This document shows positions 1-7,011 of a stretch of DNA of 27,077 nucleotides, piece after piece; positions within the stretch are counted from its first letter, which is position 1; each line of letters starts with the position of its first letter. The notes under the pieces are model-generated. The model did not search any database and was not told where the DNA came from. It worked only from the letters and a program-made list of their open reading frames with translations. A program made the translations under genes and the position numbers. Source of the DNA: Prevotella sp. UBA1705 (GTDB lineage: Bacteria > Bacteroidota > Bacteroidia > Bacteroidales > Bacteroidaceae); assembly GCA_002317385.1 (NCBI GenBank), contig DCJH01000067.1, positions 98,467 through 125,543 on the forward strand, given 5' to 3'.

Positions 1-31
1 AATGTCGTGGGTTCGAGTCCCACCCTCCACC
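1..31 (+). tRNA. tRNA 3' end, probably tRNA-His (partial, cut by window edge)
   Basis: The T arm is complete: stem GTGGG (7-11), loop TTCGAGT (12-18), stem CCCAC (19-23). It is followed by the 3' acceptor strand CCTCCAC (24-30) and a C at the discriminator position (31). A C discriminator is characteristic of bacterial tRNA-His, whose extra 5' G pairs with it. The anticodon lies outside the window, so the identity is inferred. CCA is not clearly encoded, as is common in Bacteroidota. A strong terminator follows directly. Confidence 0.6.
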
Positions 32-32
32 C

Positions 33-71
33 AAGCGGAAGTCATTGTTACAATGACTTCCGCTTTCTTTT
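33..71 (+). terminator. Rho-independent terminator of the tRNA
   Basis: A perfect 15-bp inverted repeat (33-47 with 51-65, loop TTA) is followed by a T-rich run at 64-71. It starts two bases after the tRNA end, so it ends the tRNA transcript. Confidence 0.9.
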
Positions 72-98
72 TGTGCCGTGGAGGTCACTGCGTGGCGC

Positions 99-998
99 TT
101 AGTAGGTCTGCGTGGAGATCGTCCACTCGTCTTCCGAAAACAGATTGATGGTGATGGCGCTCGTCTCACCGCCGCTGGTGCCCGTTGAACCGCCAAAAAA
201 ACTGCCCTCGTATTGGGTGATTTTGTTGCGCAGAATAGGCACATTGGCAAATTCTTTCTCGGCTATGGTGTTGAGTCCGGCATCCATGGCCGTCACGGTC
301 ATGGTCAGAGCGTTGCTGTCGGCCCGTGGAAAAGTGTAGACTTCAAAGGTGCCGGGCTGGCCCTGCATGGACGAGGTAACCTCGCGAGTTTCGGTTTGCC
401 GCGAGTTGACGCAGCCCATGCCGCTCACCGCATCAAACGTGGAACTGCCACCGGTATAGTAGAATCGCATGTTGGCAACTGCTGAAGGAATGTTGTCGAG
501 CACCTTCAGGCGAAACATGGCTACGGCCCGTTTCAGTGCCAAGTCGTGGGTGGCAGCGCCGTCTACCGTAATTTCCTCACAGCAATAGAAGGTGTCTGTC
601 ACCTTTCCGTCGAAGGTAATCTTGTTGATGTCGGTCATGGTGGGATTCTTCAGACCATTGTGACCCAGAATCACAATGCGGTAAGTGCCGGGCAAAAGGT
701 TGAGTGAGAACTGACCGTAGCCCGTGTCCGATGATAGCTGGTTCACCTGATTGATTTTGTTCAACCCCTGATACACTGCCAGGCTGATGCGGCTGCAGGC
801 TGCCTTCACGTCTGTTCCGCGCGACGTAATAGACGCATCGAAGGGCATTTGCTCCAGTTGTGACACGTTGAACCTCACAGCAACGCCATCTTTAGTAGAC
901 TCGGTTTCATCGTAATCGCTTAGAATGGCTTTCTGACAAGCGGTGAAAGAAAGGCATAAGAAACCCAACAATAATGTAAATAAGTAAGTTTTTCTCAT
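99..998 (-). CDS. FimB/Mfa2-like fimbrial-family lipoprotein
   Basis: Predicted surface lipoprotein of about 299 residues. From the ATG at 998 the protein begins MRKTYLFTLLLGFLCLSFTA followed by Cys21, a signal peptide with a lipobox-like end. The open frame continues 18 codons further upstream, but those codons lie across a TATATTTG -7 box, so the internal start is preferred. The body is Ser/Thr/Gly-rich and beta-type, with a block around AVAMFRLKVLDNIPS and a later VYTFPRADSNALTM segment. This layout resembles the FimB/Mfa2 family of anchor or regulatory subunits of Bacteroidota fimbriae. No fimbrillin or other fimbrial gene is adjacent, so it may be a stand-alone member or another lipoprotein of similar fold. 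It is transcribed alone, toward the tRNA. Confidence 0.55.
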   Translation of the reverse strand: MRKTYLFTLLLGFLCLSFTACQKAILSDYDETESTKDGVAVRFNVSQLEQMPFDASITSRGTDVKAACSRISLAVYQGLNKINQVNQLSSDTGYGQFSLNLLPGTYRIVILGHNGLKNPTMTDINKITFDGKVTDTFYCCEEITVDGAATHDLALKRAVAMFRLKVLDNIPSAVANMRFYYTGGSSTFDAVSGMGCVNSRQTETREVTSSMQGQPGTFEVYTFPRADSNALTMTVTAMDAGLNTIAEKEFANVPILRNKITQYEGSFFGGSTGTSGGETSAITINLFSEDEWTISTQTY

Positions 999-1025
999 AG
1001 AAAGTAGTAGGTTGATATTATATTG

Positions 1026-1033
1026 CAAATATA
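1026..1033 (-). promoter_or_regulatory. -7 box of the FimB/Mfa2-like lipoprotein gene
   Basis: Minus-strand TATATTTG, extended to TATATTTGCA, matches the Bacteroidota sigma-ABfr -7 consensus TAnnTTTG. It ends 27 bp before the ATG at 998. A GTTG on the same strand at 1052-1055 is a possible -33 element with an 18-bp spacer, slightly short. Confidence 0.6.
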
Positions 1034-1242
1034 TGTAATTGCTCTGATTCACAACGCAAGAAAACGGAAAAATAATGGATTTGCGTCCAAAAATTTTATC
1101 AATGGCATGATCCTCACGTTACCCTTGTCTTATCATAGGTGTGCACTGGAGAAAAGTGGGCTATGGATAGTGTAGAGGTCGGGGTATGTTAAATATCACT
1201 AAAAAGTAGTTGCCTGACCCCGTCAATCCTCTTTATTTTTAT

Positions 1243-1250
1243 TAACTTTG
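1243..1250 (+). promoter_or_regulatory. -7 box of the Nif3/zinc-ribbon operon
   Basis: TAACTTTG matches TAnnTTTG. The TTG inside this box (1248) would be a possible initiation codon for the following frame. Because it lies in the promoter, translation must start later, at the GTG at 1272. No clear -33 element is seen. Confidence 0.6.
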
Positions 1251-1271
1251 TATTCTAAAACGTATTATAGC

Positions 1272-2093
1272 GTGAAAATAATAGAAGTGGTGAATGCCCT
1301 TGAACGATTCGCGCCTCTGCCCCTGCAGGCTGACTTCGATAATGCCGGCTTGCAGATTGGATTAACAGAAGCGGAAGTCTCAGGGGCATTGTTGTGTCTT
1401 GATGTGACCGAACAGATTGTAGACGAGGCCATTGCCTTGGGCTGCAACATCGTGGTGGCCCATCATCCGCTGATTTTCCATAAGCTTGCACGCATCACCG
1501 GCGACGACTATGTGCAGCGCACGGTGATGAAAGCCATCAAAAACGATGTGACCATTATGGCCATGCATACCAATCTGGATAGTGCACGGGGTGGGGTGAA
1601 CCATAAGATTGCCGAGAAGATGGGGCTTGAAAAGCTGCGTTTCTTTGGCAAGCAGCAAAGCGTGGAAGTGCCTTCCACGCCTGGGCATGCCGTTCCAGCC
1701 ATTGTCGAAGGCGGCGAAGGCGTCGTGGGTTATCTCCGAGAGCCGATGGCAGCCGATGATTTCATACTGATGTTGAAGCGCGTGTTCGGCGTGGAGTGTG
1801 TGATGGCCAATCAGCTGCTGAGGCGTGAAATCAAGTCGGTGGCTATCTGTGGCGGTGCTGGTTCGTTCCTGTTGGGTGAGGCCATTGAGCAGAAAGCCGA
1901 TGCGTTTGTGACGGGCGAGATGCATTATCACGACTATTTCGGCCACGATCAGGAGATTCAGATTGCCGTCCTCGGCCATTATCAGAGTGAGCAATACACC
2001 AGTGAGGTGCTCCGCGACATCATTGAGGAGCGCTGTCTGGGTGTGAAATGCCATATTACCCAGCACAACACCAACCCCATTATTTACTTGTAA
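1272..2093 (+). CDS. Nif3-like dinuclear metal centre protein (DUF34/NIF3 family, YbgI-like)
   Basis: A member of the NIF3/YbgI family, which forms hexameric toroids with a two-metal site. The biochemical role is still debated, with GTP cyclohydrolase-like and metal-chaperone roles proposed. With the GTG start it begins MKIIEVVNALERFAPLPLQ, the usual family N terminus, and is 273 residues long. Metal-binding signatures are visible: HHPLIFH (first His about residue 64), HTNLDSARGG (about 99-108), and near the C terminus GEMHYHDY and LGHYQSEQ. The long central segment (about 120-220) fits the inserted PII-like domain of longer homologues. It sits 21 bp upstream of the zinc-ribbon gene on the same strand, a pairing common in Bacteroidota. 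An upstream TTG start is disfavoured because it falls in the -7 box. Confidence 0.92.
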   Translation: MKIIEVVNALERFAPLPLQADFDNAGLQIGLTEAEVSGALLCLDVTEQIVDEAIALGCNIVVAHHPLIFHKLARITGDDYVQRTVMKAIKNDVTIMAMHTNLDSARGGVNHKIAEKMGLEKLRFFGKQQSVEVPSTPGHAVPAIVEGGEGVVGYLREPMAADDFILMLKRVFGVECVMANQLLRREIKSVAICGGAGSFLLGEAIEQKADAFVTGEMHYHDYFGHDQEIQIAVLGHYQSEQYTSEVLRDIIEERCLGVKCHITQHNTNPIIYL

Positions 2094-2114
2094 GTTTCTA
2101 AAAAAGATAATATT

Positions 2115-2957
2115 ATGACTAAGAAAGATCCCATGGACCTGTCGGTTGAAGAGAAGTTGTCAACACTTTATCAGCTGCAGACCACCCTGTCGGCTATCGA
2201 CGAGAAGCGTGCCCTGCGTGGCGAGTTACCTCTTGAAGTGGAAGATTTGGAAGACGAAATTGAGGGATTGAACACTCGTCTGAACAAGATTGAGAGTGAT
2301 ATCAACGATTTTCAGTCGGCCATTGCCCAGAAGCGCAATGAGATTGAGGTGGCCCAGCAGAGCGTGGAGCGCTATAAGGCTCAGCTCGATGAGGTGAGAA
2401 ACAACCGCGAGTATGACACGCTGAGCAAGGAGATTGAGTTCCAGAGTCTGGAGATTGAACTTTGCAACAAGAAGATCAAGGAGGCAACCGTGAAGGTGGC
2501 CGAGCGCAAGGAGGATCTCACGAAGACTCAGGAGGTGATTAACGAGCGCCAGCAGGATCTGGACCACAAGCGCAATGAGCTTGCCGAGATCATGCAGGAG
2601 ACCCGCGAGGAAGAGGAGAAACTCAAGGAAGAGGCTAAGGAACTGGAGACGAAGATAGAGCCACGCCTGCTCACCAGCTTCAAGCGCATCCGCAAAGGAG
2701 CACGCAACGGTTTGGGCATTGTTTACGTACAGCGCGACGCCTGCGGTGGTTGCTTCAACAAGATTCCGCCTCAGCGTCAGCTCGATATCAAGATGCACAA
2801 GAAGATTATCGTATGCGAATACTGCGGTAGAATCCTTATTGATCCGGAACTGGCAGGTGTGAAGACCGAGGTTGCCGTAGAGGAGAAGCCGAAACGCAAG
2901 CGCACGGTGCGTCGTACCAAGAAGTCGGAGGAGGAGACCGCAGACGAGGAGGCATAA
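2115..2957 (+). CDS. Coiled-coil protein with C4 zinc ribbon (zf-RING_7/DUF164 family)
   Basis: A 280-residue protein. Residues about 10-185 are a long charged coiled coil, rich in Glu, Lys, Gln and Arg. A zinc ribbon follows, with Cys pairs CGGC (210, 213) and CEYC (234, 237). The C-terminal tail is basic then acidic (KPKRKRTVRRTKKSEEE). This matches the family of putative nucleic-acid-binding zinc-ribbon proteins typified by chlamydial CT398. Family members have been linked to flagellar, secretion or nucleic-acid roles, but none is established for Bacteroidota. It is cotranscribed with the Nif3-family gene 21 bp upstream, and the unit ends in a clear terminator. Confidence 0.88.
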   Translation: MTKKDPMDLSVEEKLSTLYQLQTTLSAIDEKRALRGELPLEVEDLEDEIEGLNTRLNKIESDINDFQSAIAQKRNEIEVAQQSVERYKAQLDEVRNNREYDTLSKEIEFQSLEIELCNKKIKEATVKVAERKEDLTKTQEVINERQQDLDHKRNELAEIMQETREEEEKLKEEAKELETKIEPRLLTSFKRIRKGARNGLGIVYVQRDACGGCFNKIPPQRQLDIKMHKKIIVCEYCGRILIDPELAGVKTEVAVEEKPKRKRTVRRTKKSEEETADEEA

Positions 2958-3000
2958 ATCCCTGCTGCTATCGGCTCAAGCCTGACCAATAAATCGAAAG

Positions 3001-3042
3001 CCATATCCCATCATTATGAACGATTGGGGTATGGTTTTTTTT
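3001..3042 (+). terminator. Terminator after the Nif3/zinc-ribbon operon
   Basis: CCATATCCCA (3001-3010) pairs with TGGGGTATGG (3025-3034), including one G-T pair. Eight Ts follow (3035-3042). Confidence 0.85.
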
Positions 3043-3172
3043 ATTGATTTTGGAGGACGATGGGAATGGAATGGGGGTGGGATGGCGACTTGGCGTTATT
3101 CCATTTTATGATACATGGCGATAATATAATATGGTGGAAATGTGAAAAGCCTTTGAATTTCCATTCGGCGGT

Positions 3173-3199
3173 GCGGCCATGCACGGGGCATGGCCCTAC
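3173..3199. repeat. 27-nt palindromic intergenic repeat, copy 1
   Basis: GGCCATGC and GCATGGCC form an 8-bp palindrome around a 5-nt centre, within a 27-nt unit that recurs twice near the right end of the window (26788-26814 inverted, 26906-26932 direct). The flanking CATTCGGCGG (3162-3171) is also shared with the copy at 26906. This copy carries a C-G pair where the others have A-T. The 260-bp gap around it (3043-3301) holds no convincing gene. Confidence 0.75.
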
Positions 3200-3301
3200 A
3201 GAGCAAATGAAATACAATTCTTATCCATCCTGGCAGAATTGCTCATTGCGGCCCATCTAATGTGAGAAATAACACAATAAGCGCCCCTTGTGTCAAATAC
3301 T

Positions 3302-4132
3302 CTATAGGCCTCTCGCCTTCCAAATGGTCTCCTTGGCGGCGTTGATTTCCTGCAATTTCTTCTCAGCGGCCTTGCGAACATCCTCTCCGAGGGCAGCCAC
3401 GCGGTCGGGATGGTGCTGCAGGGCGAGCTTGCGATAGGCGGCTTTCACCTCTTGGTCGGTAGCCTCGGGGGTGACGCCAAGCACCTTGTAGGCTGCATCG
3501 AGACTGGTACCGGCATCGCGAAGGTTGAGCATGGAGTTGACATCTTGCTCGCTCAAGCCCAGGTTGATGGCGATTTCCATAAGCGCAGCCACCTCCTGAT
3601 TGACCACTACGCCGTCGGCTTGGGCAATCATCACGAGGAAATTGACGAGTTGTAGTCGCTGCTCATAGGACATATTCTGTCGAATCTGACGGCAGCTGCT
3701 GAGTACCGCACTACGATATTCGCTCTGCCCAAGATTGCTCTGCTGCTCGAAAAGCTTACGCAGAATCTGCTCACCTTCGGCCACAGCCTGTTCGCCGAAA
3801 TTGGTGCGGAGCCATTGACGCACAAGATTCATCTCCGAATGCATCACTTTTCCATCGGCCTTGATGATGTAGCTGGCCAGCACAAGCAGCGAGAAGCGGA
3901 AAGCGTTGCGCTGTCCTTCGTAGGTGTAGCTCTGGCTATAGCCACGCTGTTGGTTGGAATAGGCATCCTGATAGTTGTCGTTTCCGCCAAAGGAAGAGCC
4001 TCCGCCAGATCTCGAATCGTCGAGGTTAGAGTCGAATATTGCTCCTAAGGCATATCCGGCCAAGGCCCCAAGCGGACTGCCTGTGACGATAAATCCTAAG
4101 AATCCTCCTATCCATTTTCCTATTCCTGCCAT
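3302..4132 (-). CDS. DjlA-like protein: glycine-rich membrane segment, TerB domain, C-terminal J domain
   Basis: A 276-residue probable membrane-anchored co-chaperone. Residues 1-35 are a hydrophobic Gly/Ala-rich segment (GKWIGGFLGFIVTGSPLGAL) likely to insert in or loop into the membrane. A flexible Gly/Ser/Tyr/Gln linker follows (36-72). Residues about 75-200 form a TerB-like helical domain with the two typical acidic motifs (KADGKVMHSE and QADGVVVNQE). Residues about 212-274 are a J domain with the HPD motif at 241-243, needed to stimulate DnaK ATPase. This order matches DjlA-type J proteins. The next gene upstream on the same strand, 247 bp away, also encodes a TerB-like protein, suggesting a related function. 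Confidence 0.88.
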   Translation of the reverse strand: MAGIGKWIGGFLGFIVTGSPLGALAGYALGAIFDSNLDDSRSGGGSSFGGNDNYQDAYSNQQRGYSQSYTYEGQRNAFRFSLLVLASYIIKADGKVMHSEMNLVRQWLRTNFGEQAVAEGEQILRKLFEQQSNLGQSEYRSAVLSSCRQIRQNMSYEQRLQLVNFLVMIAQADGVVVNQEVAALMEIAINLGLSEQDVNSMLNLRDAGTSLDAAYKVLGVTPEATDQEVKAAYRKLALQHHPDRVAALGEDVRKAAEKKLQEINAAKETIWKARGL

Positions 4133-4379
4133 ATGTTCCTTTTTAATCTGATATATATTCTGATGATCATTTGAGGCTCATGTCCTGTCCCGTATGCAGT
4201 AGGGATGGGACAATTTACCATTTATCTTCTTTCCATTTTAGTCGGATCTCCCAGTCTCGCTATCCGCGTGGGCATGTATTCTCACTTCTCCATCTTGAGG
4301 ATTTGGGCCGTCAGGATGGAGAGTGAGACTCCGACTTCACATCATCTCAATGCAAGTCGTGTGCCAAAAATGAGAAATT

Positions 4380-4748
4380 CTATGCTTGAATAAAAGCTTC
4401 TTTCCAAGCCTTGAAGTTCTCTTTCTCCAGTGGATGGAGCTTGTCGTCGGCATGAATCACCTGAGAAATGAAGTCTTCCATCGACTTGACGATGGCCTTC
4501 TGCTCCTTGTCTGAGAAGCCGTCGAGCAGTTTGTGGGTATCGTCAATGACTTCTTCCAAGGTGTATTTGTGGTGGAATGACTTCTTGATATCCTCCCTGA
4601 GGTCGTCCTCCAGGTCGCCGACACCCTCAATATTGGCAATGAACTTATCTAAGAATCGATTTTCACTGTCGGCATATTTGCCGTCGGCATTGGCGAAAAA
4701 GAGCCCCGTTTTGGCCATCAGCCTTACTATTGCTACTATTTTGTCCAT
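4380..4748 (-). CDS. TerB-like helical protein
   Basis: A 122-residue soluble, mainly helical protein with two TerB-type acidic motifs: ANADGKYADSENRF near the N terminus and IHADDKLHPLEKENF near the C terminus. TerB domains bind divalent metal and occur in tellurite-resistance and membrane-stress contexts. No other ter genes are present here. The ATG at 4748 is preferred over a TTG four codons upstream. It lies 12 bp after the stop of the 66-residue ORF, so the two are probably cotranscribed. Read together with the DjlA-like gene downstream, this is a small TerB-domain cluster. Confidence 0.8.
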   Translation of the reverse strand: MDKIVAIVRLMAKTGLFFANADGKYADSENRFLDKFIANIEGVGDLEDDLREDIKKSFHHKYTLEEVIDDTHKLLDGFSDKEQKAIVKSMEDFISQVIHADDKLHPLEKENFKAWKEAFIQA

Positions 4749-4760
4749 GGTATTCTGCAA

Positions 4761-4961
4761 TTATTCGTTAGGATGAAGGGCGTTTTTGGCCAGACTAATC
4801 ACGTTGATAACGCCCGTCGCCAACGAGCCGAGGTTACGGTCTTCGCCGCCGACAGTATTGAGCACCTCCTCCAGCGTGCCGTCTTCCATCTTCTCTCCGG
4901 CCAAGCCGAGGAGACGCTGAGCAAGTTCACTGCTGAGGATGTTTTCTAAAAAGCTTCCCAT
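4761..4961 (-). CDS. Small conserved-looking protein, unknown function
   Basis: A 66-residue ORF (MGSFLENILSSELAQRLLGL at its start) with a helical, Gly/Leu-rich sequence, no signal peptide and no clear transmembrane helix. I do not recognise a family. Support that it is real: a TATATTTGCA promoter box 33 bp upstream, a 12-bp gap to the TerB-like gene, and composition like its neighbours. It is probably the first gene of the TerB-like operon. Confidence 0.65.
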   Translation of the reverse strand: MGSFLENILSSELAQRLLGLAGEKMEDGTLEEVLNTVGGEDRNLGSLATGVINVISLAKNALHPNE

Positions 4962-4993
4962 AAAATTGGTTTAAAGGTGAATACTACTTGATG

Positions 4994-5001
4994 CAAATAT
5001 A
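4994..5001 (-). promoter_or_regulatory. -7 box of the TerB-like operon
   Basis: Minus-strand TATATTTG followed by CA matches TAnnTTTG and lies 33 bp from the ATG at 4961. No clear -33 element is visible. Confidence 0.6.
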
Positions 5002-5044
5002 GCAAATTAATCCATTTTAAATTTCCTTTTTGGTGAAAATTCGC

Positions 5045-5052
5045 TAACTTTG
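5045..5052 (+). promoter_or_regulatory. -7 box of the small membrane protein gene
   Basis: TAACTTTG followed by CA lies 34 bp before the ATG at 5086. The TTG at 5050 lies inside the box, so the frame should not be started there. It is divergent from the -7 box at 4994-5001. Confidence 0.6.
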
Positions 5053-5085
5053 CAACATAATTTAAAACAAATTCAAGCATTCATT

Positions 5086-5292
5086 ATGAACATGGCAATA
5101 GCATTCGTTGCATTTCTCGTAGTTGCTCTCGTGCTCTGGGGTATCGGTGAGTTGAACTACAAGGGTTTCCACTATGAGGAAGACGTGCCTCACCATCCCG
5201 ACCCAACGGCTCATCAGGGTGGTGAATACAAGGAGTTGAACCTGCGTGACATCCTTCGTGACAACAGTACCAAGGGTTACGACGCAGTTTGA
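5086..5292 (+). CDS. Small single-pass membrane protein, unknown function
   Basis: A 68-residue protein beginning MNMAIAFVAFLVVALVLWGI: one N-terminal transmembrane helix and then a polar tail rich in His, Glu and Asp (around HYEEDVPHHPDPTAHQ). It probably has a short N terminus and the tail on one side of the inner membrane. I do not recognise the family. The start was set at the first ATG after the promoter. A second ATG two codons on is equally possible. A strong terminator (5344-5381) ends the transcript, so it is monocistronic. Confidence 0.7.
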   Translation: MNMAIAFVAFLVVALVLWGIGELNYKGFHYEEDVPHHPDPTAHQGGEYKELNLRDILRDNSTKGYDAV

Positions 5293-5343
5293 TGATTCCT
5301 TATTCTTCTTTATGCCTGTAGTTTTGCAGTGAAAGAAATGATG

Positions 5344-5381
5344 AAAGGCGGAAGAGACCAATTGGGCATCTTCCGCCTTTT
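5344..5381. terminator. Bidirectional terminator between convergent genes
   Basis: A 12-bp perfect stem, AAAGGCGGAAGA (5344-5355) with TCTTCCGCCTTT (5369-5380), has As on the left and Ts on the right. It can therefore end the small membrane protein transcript (+) and the HsdR-N-like gene (-), which stops at 5393. Confidence 0.85.
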
Positions 5382-5392
5382 GTTATGTTTTG

Positions 5393-5842
5393 TCAAATTT
5401 CTTCGTACCTTGGAATATGGTCAAGGAATAAGTATTTTTTACCTTCATAGTCCATCTTACAACAGTAATGCTGCATGCCGTTGGACACAACAAGATAGTC
5501 TGCATGGAGCAGCAGGTTGTAAACAGAAATCTGTTCGAACACTTTAGGGCTGATTTCGATGGTCGGCGCCTTATACTCTATGATCATACGGGGGTGCAGT
5601 TGCTGGTTGTAAAGCACACTGTCGGCACGCAACTGCTTTTGTCCCACCTTGAGTTGAATCTCATTGGCCAGTAGGGTGGCGGGGTAACCGAGGTGTTCGG
5701 TGAGATAATGGATAAAGCTTTGCCGAACCCATTCCTCGGGCGTCAGCGCCACATATCGTCGACGCAGAATGTCGAAGATGCGCGGATGCTCCTGCGTTCC
5801 CTGCAATTTTATATCAAAAGTGGGTAGGTTTAATGGAATCAT
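5393..5842 (-). CDS. HsdR N-terminal-like PD-(D/E)xK nuclease-fold protein (HSDR_N_2 type)
   Basis: A 149-residue protein matching only the N-terminal nuclease domain of type I restriction subunit HsdR. A PD-(D/E)xK core is visible: Glu61 in ANEIQLKVG, Asp74 in LRADSVLYN, and Glu89-x-Lys91 in MIIEYKAP. A following helix (PKVFEQISVYN) and strand (ADYLVVSNG) fit the fold. There is no helicase domain, and no hsdM or hsdS gene nearby, so it is not a restriction system. Such stand-alone proteins often sit beside holA in Bacteroidota and may act in DNA repair or replication, which is inference. It is divergent from holA, and the two promoters overlap face to face. Confidence 0.82.
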   Translation of the reverse strand: MIPLNLPTFDIKLQGTQEHPRIFDILRRRYVALTPEEWVRQSFIHYLTEHLGYPATLLANEIQLKVGQKQLRADSVLYNQQLHPRMIIEYKAPTIEISPKVFEQISVYNLLLHADYLVVSNGMQHYCCKMDYEGKKYLFLDHIPRYEEI

Positions 5843-5847
5843 TTTAT

Positions 5848-5881
5848 TATCTTTGCATAGATTCTACAAGGTGCAAAGATA
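5848..5881. promoter_or_regulatory. Face-to-face promoters for holA (+) and the HsdR-N-like gene (-)
   Basis: Plus-strand TATCTTTGCA (5848-5857) and minus-strand TATCTTTGCA (read from TGCAAAGATA at 5872-5881) form a perfect 10-bp inverted repeat with a 14-bp centre. Each matches TAnnTTTG and points toward the other. Both start sites would fall in the centre, so the two promoters should interfere. Neither has a clear -33 element. Confidence 0.6.
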
Positions 5882-5921
5882 AGGATTTGCTCCGAGAATC
5901 GACCATTGAAAGTTATAAATT

Positions 5922-6950
5922 ATGCCAGATAAGAAAGCAGCGCTCACCTTTGACGCCATTATGCGCAACCTCAAGGCGGGCACCTTCTCACCTATATATA
6001 TATTGATGGGTGAGGAATCGTATTATATCGACCAGATTTCGGACTATATTCAGAATCATGTTCTCAGTCCCGACCAGCAGGCATTCGACCAGACTGTGGT
6101 GTTCGGAGCTGACGTAAATGCTGCCCAGGTGGCCGATTTGGCGATGCAATATCCGATGATGGCGACTCGAAAAGTAATTATCATCAAGGAGGCGCAGGGC
6201 ATGCGCTCCTTTGATAAACTGGAGAAATATGCTGAAAATCCGCAGCCCAAGACTATTCTTGTCATCTGTTATAAGAATGGAACTATGAATCGTCGCACCC
6301 GCTTTGTGTCTTTGGTGGAGCGTATGGGCGTGGTTTTCGAGAGCAAGAAAATGCGTGAATGGCAGTTGCCTGGATACATTCAGGTGTATCTCAAGAATCA
6401 AAATGCAGAGATTGACGAGAAGAGTGCCAATATGGTTGCCGACCATATCGGTACCGATCTCAACCGGTTGAACTCCGAACTCGATAAACTTCTCATTTCG
6501 CTTACGCCCACCGACCGACACATTACGCCCGTCATGGTCGAGAAGAATATTGGAGTGAGCAAAGACTTCAACGCCTTCGAGTTGAGAAATGCCATCGTCA
6601 ACAGGGATGTTTATAAGGCCAATCAAATCATCAAATATTTTGACAGAAACCCCAAGGCGGGCTCCGTCTATTCGTTTCTCCCATTGCTCTTTAATTTCTT
6701 CCAGAATTTATTGATTGCGTTTTATTCGCCGAATAGGGGAGACAAACAGAGCGTTTCAGACTTCCTGGAATTGAGAAGTATCTGGGGAGTGAACGACTAT
6801 ATGACAGGAATGAGAAATTACACCGGAAGAAAAACATTGCAGATTTTAGCCAAAATACGTGAGACGGATACCAAAAGTAAGGGCGTAAACAACCCAAATA
6901 CGTCTGCAGGAGACCTGATGAAAGAGCTCATCTACTTCATTTTGCACTAA
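5922..6950 (+). CDS. holA: DNA polymerase III subunit delta
   Basis: A 342-residue clamp-loader subunit that opens the beta sliding clamp during replication. The N-terminal domain has the family hallmarks PIYILMGEESYYIDQI (about 24-39) and MMATRKVIIIKEAQ (about 79-92). The middle domain includes MREWQLPGYIQ and ADHIGTDLNRLNSELDKL, and the C-terminal collar helices follow (about 215-342). The length is normal for HolA. The start is the first ATG after the promoter. It is monocistronic, with its own terminator directly downstream. Confidence 0.93.
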   Translation: MPDKKAALTFDAIMRNLKAGTFSPIYILMGEESYYIDQISDYIQNHVLSPDQQAFDQTVVFGADVNAAQVADLAMQYPMMATRKVIIIKEAQGMRSFDKLEKYAENPQPKTILVICYKNGTMNRRTRFVSLVERMGVVFESKKMREWQLPGYIQVYLKNQNAEIDEKSANMVADHIGTDLNRLNSELDKLLISLTPTDRHITPVMVEKNIGVSKDFNAFELRNAIVNRDVYKANQIIKYFDRNPKAGSVYSFLPLLFNFFQNLLIAFYSPNRGDKQSVSDFLELRSIWGVNDYMTGMRNYTGRKTLQILAKIRETDTKSKGVNNPNTSAGDLMKELIYFILH

Positions 6951-6985
6951 AAAAGGCCGTTTTTCACCTCTTTTTTCTCCAGATT

Positions 6986-7011
6986 AAGCGTTCTCCATGA
7001 ACGCTTTTTTT
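6986..7011 (+). terminator. Terminator of holA
   Basis: AAGCGTTC (6986-6993) pairs with GAACGCTT (6999-7006), loop TCCAT, followed by a run of Ts to 7011. A second weak hairpin (GGGGTA 7031-7036 with TACCCC 7050-7055, then a T-rich stretch) may act as backup. Confidence 0.8.

Noticed and set aside
3060..3260. A 66-codon open frame in the gap after the zinc-ribbon gene
   Set aside because: It runs through the 27-nt repeat, has a low-complexity Trp/Gly start, and lacks a promoter.
4186..4212. Inverted TGTCCC/GGGACA pair between the TerB-like and DjlA-like genes
   Set aside because: The 6-bp stem has a 15-nt loop and no T-run on the minus strand, so it is likely chance.
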